Assembly: GCA_002493835.1 (NCBI GenBank)
Contig: DLAA01000125.1
Coordinates: 35,291 to 56,419 of the forward strand
Origin: Lachnospiraceae bacterium UBA7060
Lineage (GTDB): Bacteria > Bacillota > Clostridia > Lachnospirales > Lachnospiraceae
Length of the DNA: 21,129 bases
Reading direction: 5' to 3'
A program made the translations under genes and the position numbers. Below the pieces are notes generated by a model. The model had not been told where the DNA came from, did no database searches, and worked only from the letters and a program-made list of their open reading frames with translations. Below are positions 16,010 through 21,129 of this stretch, one piece after another; within the stretch, counting starts at the first letter, position 1; each line of letters begins with the position of its first letter.

Positions 16010-16890
16010 TAGATTGACCGCTCAGCGCTCAATCGTTTACAGCACGCAATCGCCAAAGATCCCGGCCCAATATGGCACGCAATACTTAGAGAAAGAGGGT
16101 CCATGTGTATATCAAATCCCGGAAACGCTTCCTGCACTTCCATCTTCCACTGTTCGGCTGCCGCCAGATCATAGGTGTAGGCAAGCTCAAGCCAGATATT
16201 GTCTGCTGTTGCGCCGCCGAAACGTTTATCCATATCGCTGCGCATAGCATTTATCATCATACTCTTTCCCTGAGAAACCGTTCTCGCCTTGGCAAACGCA
16301 TCCAGCTTCTCACCCTGGATCTGCAAAACAGGCTTCAGACGCAGTATTGTGCCAAGCGCTGCAGCCGCAGGCGTGATCCTGCCTCCTTTTTTCAGATAAT
16401 AGAGCGTATCCAGCATAATATAGATACTGGAATTGAACTTGTCCTCCTCCAGAATCTGCTTTATCTGCACTGCATCCATTCCCTGTTTCACAAGCATCAC
16501 TGCATCCAGTGCCGACTGTCTCTGTGTCACGGAGATCCGCTGATTATTAACCACCTGCACCCTCCCGTCATAATCCTCGGCAAGCATGCGTGCACTCTGG
16601 CAGGAACCGCTTAGACCGCTGGACATGGGAATATGCACAATCTCATCATGGCTTGTAAGCACTTCGTCCCAGAGTTTCATTACTTCCTCAGGACTTGGCT
16701 GACTGGTGATCACGTCAGCCTTCTCGGACAGCCTTTGATAAAACTGTTCCTGGGTCAGTGTAATATCCTCATAAAATGTCTCTTCGTTGATCATAAAAGG
16801 CATAGGAAGCACATACAAGCCGTACTCCTTAGCCTGGGACTGGGTAATGCCGCTGTTACTGTCTGTTACGACCGCAATTTTCTTTGCCAT
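16009..16890 (-). CDS. degV: DegV-family fatty-acid-binding protein (FakB-like)
   Basis: DegV proteins bind a fatty acid and, as FakB, present it to FakA for phosphorylation at the carboxylate. The 293-residue protein has the family motifs VTDSNSGI (8-15), TSQPSP (62-67), MSSGLSGS (89-96), KKGGRI (167-172) and HIGPGS (273-278). The Thr62, Arg171 and His273 surroundings match the lipid-pocket positions described for FakB. The start is ATG with GAGG about 11 bases upstream. It follows recG by 76 bases, and fakA lies just beyond recG, which supports a FakB role. Which fatty acid it binds cannot be read from sequence. Confidence 0.9.
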   Translation of the reverse strand: MAKKIAVVTDSNSGITQSQAKEYGLYVLPMPFMINEETFYEDITLTQEQFYQRLSEKADVITSQPSPEEVMKLWDEVLTSHDEIVHIPMSSGLSGSCQSARMLAEDYDGRVQVVNNQRISVTQRQSALDAVMLVKQGMDAVQIKQILEEDKFNSSIYIMLDTLYYLKKGGRITPAAAALGTILRLKPVLQIQGEKLDAFAKARTVSQGKSMMINAMRSDMDKRFGGATADNIWLELAYTYDLAAAEQWKMEVQEAFPGFDIHMDPLSLSIACHIGPGSLAIACCKRLSAERSI

Positions 16891-16966
16891 AGCATAGTAT
16901 TCCTCTTTTTTATGTTTTTAAGCGCGCGGATACCCCCGCACACAAGTCTCCTTTACGAGTTTACCG

Positions 16967-19012
16967 TCAGATACTTCTAAAGTCAACATCCTTTATTTTT
17001 CGTTTATCAAGAACTTTTTTCAACACTGCATATGTTTCTCCCGAAAGCTCCCTGTCAGCCTCCAGCACTCTGTCAGCCCAGTCACTTGCACTTTGCAGAA
17101 TCGCCGCATCCCGATAGATATCGCCCAAAGAAAACTGCAGATCCCCGCTCTGCCTGATTCCAAAGAGATCCCCCGGCCCGCGAAGAGACAGATCTTTGCC
17201 GGCAATATAGAAACCATCGTTGGATTCTTTCAGGATTTTCAGACGCTCCATAGTCTCCGGGCGTTCCGATTTGCTTACAAAAATACAGTAAGACTGCTTA
17301 TCCCCGCGGCCAACCCGGCCTCTCAGCTGATGCAGCTGTGCCAGACCAAATCGCTCCGCGTTTTCAACCATCATCACTGTAGCGTTCGGTACATTGATGC
17401 CCACTTCAATGACTGTGGTAGACACCAGCACATCGATATTATGTGCTTCGAAGGCCTCCATAATACGGGTTTTTTCGGCGGGGCGCATTCTGCCATGCAG
17501 AGACGCTACCCGGATAGTCTCAGGGAGCACACTTTTTAACTTCTTTGTGTAAGAGCCGACGTCCTCCAGTTCCTGAGATTCGCCCTCCTCCACCATAGGA
17601 CAAATCACATAGACCTGCCTGTCCCTTTCCACTTCCTTTTCTATAAATTTATAGGCAGTATTGCGGTAAGAAGTATTTACCACACAGTTCTTTATGGGAA
17701 GCCTGTCTGCAGGCAGTTCATCCAGAACAGATATGTTTAAATCCCCATAGAGAATGATCGCAAGTGTTCTGGGAATAGGCGTGGCACTCATAACAAGAAC
17801 AGAAACAGCGCCCCCCTTCTGTGCCAGGCTCTCCCTCTGCCTGACTCCGAACCGGTGCTGTTCATCTGTAATCACAAGGGCAAGATTTTTATAGACCACT
17901 TTTTCCTGAATCAAAGCGTGCGTGCCAAGAATCACATCCACTTCACCGCTTTCAATCTGCGCATAAATTTCCCGCCGTTCTTTTGCCTTGACTGATCCGG
18001 TCAATAATATCGGGCGAATCTGTAATCCATAATCCTTTTTCAGTTTTAACAGACTCTCATAATGCTGTCTGGCCAGTACTTCTGTGGGCGCCATCATAGC
18101 CCCCTGAAAACCGTTGGCTGCACACATGACCAGTGCCAAAAAAGCTAATATCGTCTTTCCAGAGCCTACATCTCCCTGAATCAGACGATTCATGGCAAAA
18201 TCGGAAGCAAGATCCGTCTGAATTTCTCCCCAGACTCTCTGCTGGGCATTTGTCAAATGATAAGGCAGCGCCTCGATCAGCCGCTTTGTCTGAGCCACCT
18301 CGATCATGGGATACCCGTTCTTTGTCCTTTCATTCTCTTCCCGCATTCTGCGAAGTAATAAAATAAACTGAAAAAACTCATCAAACACCAATCGGTTTCT
18401 GGCACTCAGAAGACGTTCTTTCCCCGCAGGGAAATGCATCTGTTCCACCGCCTCACGGAAATGGGGGAAGCCGAGTTCTCTGCGGATATACTCTGGCAGG
18501 GGATCCTCGGACAAATCCACCAGCTTGACAGCCTGCTTCACCGCCTTTGTGACAGCGTTGTTGGTAAGCCCTTTTGTGACAGAATACCGCGGCTGCATGC
18601 AGTCTGTCAGTTTATTGTATTCTTCGGGTTTATAAATCCCGGCCTGTTCCATCAAATTCCGATCGTTCCTTTTTAGCAGGCATCCTCTGAAAATATAGGT
18701 CTGATCGCGCTTTAAGCTATTCTTCAGATAAGGCATATTAAAGTACGTCAGATGCAGCGTGCCTCCCTCGCAGGCCGCCTGAAAGGTAGTGATTGACAAC
18801 CCTCTGACATGTTTGACTGCCACGCTGCCGACAATCCGCCCGGCAACTGCCGTTAACTCCCCATTCGCCGCTTCGCTCAACGAAACGGGCTTCGAAAACT
18901 GTTCATAATCTCTGGGATAGTAAAATACCAAGTCCTCCGCCGTAGAAATATGTAATTTTTCAAAGAGGGCGGCGGTTTTTTCACCGACGCCCTTTAAAGT
19001 TTTTATATCCAT
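16967..19012 (-). CDS. recG: ATP-dependent DNA helicase RecG
   Basis: A branch-migration helicase that reverses stalled forks and processes recombination intermediates. The 681-residue protein has an N-terminal wedge/OB domain (about 1-200), then superfamily 2 motifs: Walker A GDVGSGKT (280-287), DEQH (383-386), SATPIPRT (409-416), STTVIEVGI (531-539) and QLRGRVGRG (562-570). The RecG-specific SLRGPGDLFG (609-618) lies near the end. The start is ATG, 11 bases after fakA, within the spacing of a shared transcript. The order yloU–yloV–…–recG matches Bacillus. Nothing is missing or truncated. Confidence 0.98.
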   Translation of the reverse strand: MDIKTLKGVGEKTAALFEKLHISTAEDLVFYYPRDYEQFSKPVSLSEAANGELTAVAGRIVGSVAVKHVRGLSITTFQAACEGGTLHLTYFNMPYLKNSLKRDQTYIFRGCLLKRNDRNLMEQAGIYKPEEYNKLTDCMQPRYSVTKGLTNNAVTKAVKQAVKLVDLSEDPLPEYIRRELGFPHFREAVEQMHFPAGKERLLSARNRLVFDEFFQFILLLRRMREENERTKNGYPMIEVAQTKRLIEALPYHLTNAQQRVWGEIQTDLASDFAMNRLIQGDVGSGKTILAFLALVMCAANGFQGAMMAPTEVLARQHYESLLKLKKDYGLQIRPILLTGSVKAKERREIYAQIESGEVDVILGTHALIQEKVVYKNLALVITDEQHRFGVRQRESLAQKGGAVSVLVMSATPIPRTLAIILYGDLNISVLDELPADRLPIKNCVVNTSYRNTAYKFIEKEVERDRQVYVICPMVEEGESQELEDVGSYTKKLKSVLPETIRVASLHGRMRPAEKTRIMEAFEAHNIDVLVSTTVIEVGINVPNATVMMVENAERFGLAQLHQLRGRVGRGDKQSYCIFVSKSERPETMERLKILKESNDGFYIAGKDLSLRGPGDLFGIRQSGDLQFSLGDIYRDAAILQSASDWADRVLEADRELSGETYAVLKKVLDKRKIKDVDFRSI

Positions 19013-19023
19013 ACTTAGTCCGA

Positions 19024-20712
19024 TTATTCTGCTGAAATAATATAATAGTAAATCGGCTGTCCGCCATACTGCAGCTCGATATCACAGTCTGAAAATTTCT
19101 CTTCAATCTTTTTCTTTAGCTTCTCCGCGTCTTCTTCCAGAATCTCTTCCCCATAATAGACACTGATTAATTCTTTTTCAGGAGTCATCATTGCCTCCAC
19201 CATATTAAGAGCTACATCAGAAATCGCTGTACCGACTGCAAGAATTCCCTTGTCTCCAAGCCCCATAAAATCGCCCTGCCTGATCTCCTTCTCATCAATG
19301 TTCGTGTCACGCACAGCATAGGTAACCTGCCCTGTTGCCACTTTCTGCATCTCAATAAGCATCGTCTTTTCATTCTCCTCGAGGGATAAATCCGGCACAT
19401 AGTTGATAACAGCCGTAATACCCTGAGGAACAGTCTTTGTGGGAATCACTATAATCTTTTTATCTTTCACAAGTGATTGTGCCTGGTTGGCTGCCAGTAT
19501 GATATTTTTATTGTTTGGCAGAATAAAAATACTGTCCGCATTCACCCTTTCTATGGCGTTTAACATGTCCTCTGTACTGGGATTCATAGTCTGACCGCCC
19601 TCGATAATATAATCAACGCCCAGTCCTTTGAATATTTCACCAATTCCCTCGCCAACAGAGACAGCGATAAAACCTACATCCTTTTTCGGCCCCGGAAGAT
19701 CCTCCTCCACAGGATTTTCCTCTTGCTTGGACATCTTGAAGAGTTTTTCTTGATGTTCCAGCCGCATGTTATCAATTTTCATATTGGAGAGTGCACCGTA
19801 CTTTAACGCTTTTTGAATCGCCAGACCAGGATCGTTGGTATGTACGTGCACCTTTACCACGTCCTCGTCCGCAACCACTACAATAGAATCTCCGATGGAT
19901 TCCAGATATGCCTTAAAATCCATCTCTGTCTTAATATTGAACACCTTGTTTAGCATGATGATAAACTCAGTGCAGTAACCGAACTTAATATCTGCGCCTG
20001 CCTGTGCCTCGAAGTTCGACCTCCTGGATGCATTCTCGAAAGCCGCCTGTTTTCCCTTATCCAGCGTCAGATCAATCTCCTTGCCAAGATAAGCATCATA
20101 GGCACCCTTTAGCACCTGCATCAAACCTTGACCGCCCGAGTCAACAACGCCAGCCTGCTTCAATACAGGAAGAAGATCTGGTGTCTGCAAAAGCACCTCG
20201 TCAGCCCTGGCAATCACCTGGCTTAAAAACTCTGACATATCCGTCACACCAGCATCAGCAAGCTCGCGTGCCTTCACTGCACCACCCTTGGCCACCGTGA
20301 GGATTGTTCCCTCCTTTGGCTTCATCACCGCCTTGTAAGCTGTCTCAACCGCCTTCTCAAAAGCGGCCGCAAGCACGGGAACCGTTATTTCGGTACACTC
20401 CTTTACGCCCTTTGTAAATCCTCTGAAAAGCTGGGACAAAATAACGCCCGAATTTCCCCTGGCCCCTCTCAAAGACCCGGAAGATATCGCCTTACAAAGA
20501 GACGTCATATCAATATCTCCCATATCATAGAGGTCAGATACCTCTCTGGCTGCCGCCATAATGGTCATTGTCATATTTGTACCTGTATCGCCGTCCGGCA
20601 CAGGAAATACGTTTAATTCATTGATCCATTCCTTCTTACTCTCAAGATTTTTCGCACCGGCCAGAAACATTCTGGCCATCAATCCGGCATCTATCGTATT
20701 TGAATCCACCAC
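19024..20712 (-). CDS. fakA: Fatty-acid kinase catalytic subunit FakA (YloV, DAK2-type)
   Basis: The ATP-binding subunit that phosphorylates fatty acids carried by FakB/DegV proteins, feeding exogenous fatty acids into phospholipid synthesis. The N-terminal DAK2 domain shows NVFPVPDGDTGTNM (34-47), RGARGNSGVILSQL (82-95) and DSGGQGL (191-197). The middle domain has YCTEF (Cys247) and VHVHT (His289, His291), in line with the metal site reported in FakA. The C-terminal domain ends at 562 residues, normal length. The start is GTG with AAGGAGG five bases upstream; a second GTG follows directly and is also possible. It lies downstream of yloU, as in Bacillus. Confidence 0.94.
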   Translation of the reverse strand: MVDSNTIDAGLMARMFLAGAKNLESKKEWINELNVFPVPDGDTGTNMTMTIMAAAREVSDLYDMGDIDMTSLCKAISSGSLRGARGNSGVILSQLFRGFTKGVKECTEITVPVLAAAFEKAVETAYKAVMKPKEGTILTVAKGGAVKARELADAGVTDMSEFLSQVIARADEVLLQTPDLLPVLKQAGVVDSGGQGLMQVLKGAYDAYLGKEIDLTLDKGKQAAFENASRRSNFEAQAGADIKFGYCTEFIIMLNKVFNIKTEMDFKAYLESIGDSIVVVADEDVVKVHVHTNDPGLAIQKALKYGALSNMKIDNMRLEHQEKLFKMSKQEENPVEEDLPGPKKDVGFIAVSVGEGIGEIFKGLGVDYIIEGGQTMNPSTEDMLNAIERVNADSIFILPNNKNIILAANQAQSLVKDKKIIVIPTKTVPQGITAVINYVPDLSLEENEKTMLIEMQKVATGQVTYAVRDTNIDEKEIRQGDFMGLGDKGILAVGTAISDVALNMVEAMMTPEKELISVYYGEEILEEDAEKLKKKIEEKFSDCDIELQYGGQPIYYYIISAE

Positions 20713-20783
20713 TCGGTCCTCCTTACTATGAAAATCTCATCCTTTGATATGTTATGTCAATACAGTTCACTTTGTATGGATAG

Positions 20784-21128
20784 TTAGTCAATCACCTTCA
20801 CACCTTCCACAAAGATGTTGATCGTTTCTACCTCTATCCCGGAAAACTCTTCCACTTTGTACTTTACACTGTCAATCAGATTGTCCGATACTGCCAGAAT
20901 ACTCACACCGTAAGCGACAATAATATGAAAATTGATGGTGAGTTTGTTGTTGTTCAACAACACTTGAATTCCCCGCGTCATGCTGTCTTTTTTGAGAAGC
21001 TTCACCAATCCATCCCTGACACTCATGCTCGCCATGCCAACCACACCGAAGCACTCCATAGCCGCATTTCCCGCAAACTGTGCAATCACTTCCTGGTCAA
21101 TTGAGATATTTCCCATATGGGTATCCAT
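20784..21128 (-). CDS. yloU: Asp23/Gls24-family envelope stress protein (YloU)
   Basis: A 114-residue Asp23/Gls24-family protein, recognised by the domain running from ISIDQEVIAQFAGNAAMECFGVVGM to VEGVKVID, with alternating short beta strands (INFHIIVAYGVSI) and a closing helix. Members are membrane-associated or envelope-stress proteins without a known enzyme activity. The first ATG is one base from the window edge, so the ribosome binding site is not visible and a longer form cannot be excluded; Met5 is an alternative. It precedes fakA by 71 bases, the conserved yloU–yloV order. Confidence 0.85.
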   Translation of the reverse strand: MDTHMGNISIDQEVIAQFAGNAAMECFGVVGMASMSVRDGLVKLLKKDSMTRGIQVLLNNNKLTINFHIIVAYGVSILAVSDNLIDSVKYKVEEFSGIEVETINIFVEGVKVID

Positions 21129-21129
21129 T

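Noticed and set aside
16891..16966. GC-rich GCGG…CCGC sequence between recG and degV as a terminator
   Set aside because: The stem is only about four or five bases and is followed by a run of A, not U, on the transcript.
20722..20767. TTGACA in the yloU–fakA gap as a promoter
   Set aside because: No acceptable -10 lies 16-18 bases downstream.

Overview
This window is a run of core genes from a low-to-mid GC Firmicute. The best guess is the Lachnospiraceae (Clostridium cluster XIVa). That rests on gene order, strong AGGAGG-type ribosome binding sites with several TTG and GTG starts, a very long PBP2 of the lineage type, and a DUF4321–radC–mreB arrangement. I see no phage, insertion sequence, CRISPR array, rRNA, tRNA or obvious recent transfer. 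Every supported gene lies on the minus strand, so transcription runs from the right edge to the left.

Right third (21128 to about 16000): an Asp23/Gls24-family protein (YloU), the fatty-acid kinase subunit FakA (YloV/DAK2 type), the branch-migrating helicase RecG, and a DegV-family fatty-acid-binding protein. FakA and a DegV (FakB-like) protein are the two halves of the fatty-acid kinase, so recG sits inside a probable lipid-uptake pair.

Middle (about 15900 to 7300): a tRNA-modification and mismatch-repair block, miaB–mutS–mutL–miaA. The miaB and mutS genes overlap by 13 bases, and mutS and mutL are 13 bases apart. MiaA and MiaB act in sequence to make ms2i6A37 in tRNA. MutS and MutL carry the expected ATPase and endonuclease motifs, and each has a candidate beta-clamp-binding motif. 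A PLP enzyme of the methionine gamma-lyase-like (aluminium resistance, YnbB) family follows miaA.

Left third (about 7230 to 89): a cell-shape and division block made of a small DUF4321 membrane protein, radC, mreB, mreC, mreD, mrdA (PBP2) and minC. minD would be expected just past the left edge. A good promoter (perfect TTGACA) overlaps the radC stop and probably starts the mreB transcript. Genes from mreB to mrdA overlap or nearly touch.

The most notable observations are: an MreB whose nucleotide pocket departs from canonical MreB at several catalytic positions; a roughly 230-residue insertion in PBP2; a MinC with altered MinD-contact motifs; the unexplained DUF4321 protein at the shape locus; and a palindromic, possibly REP-like sequence cut by the left edge. 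I find no clear new multi-gene system. The intergenic gaps are all under about 150 bases and are described where they hold something.
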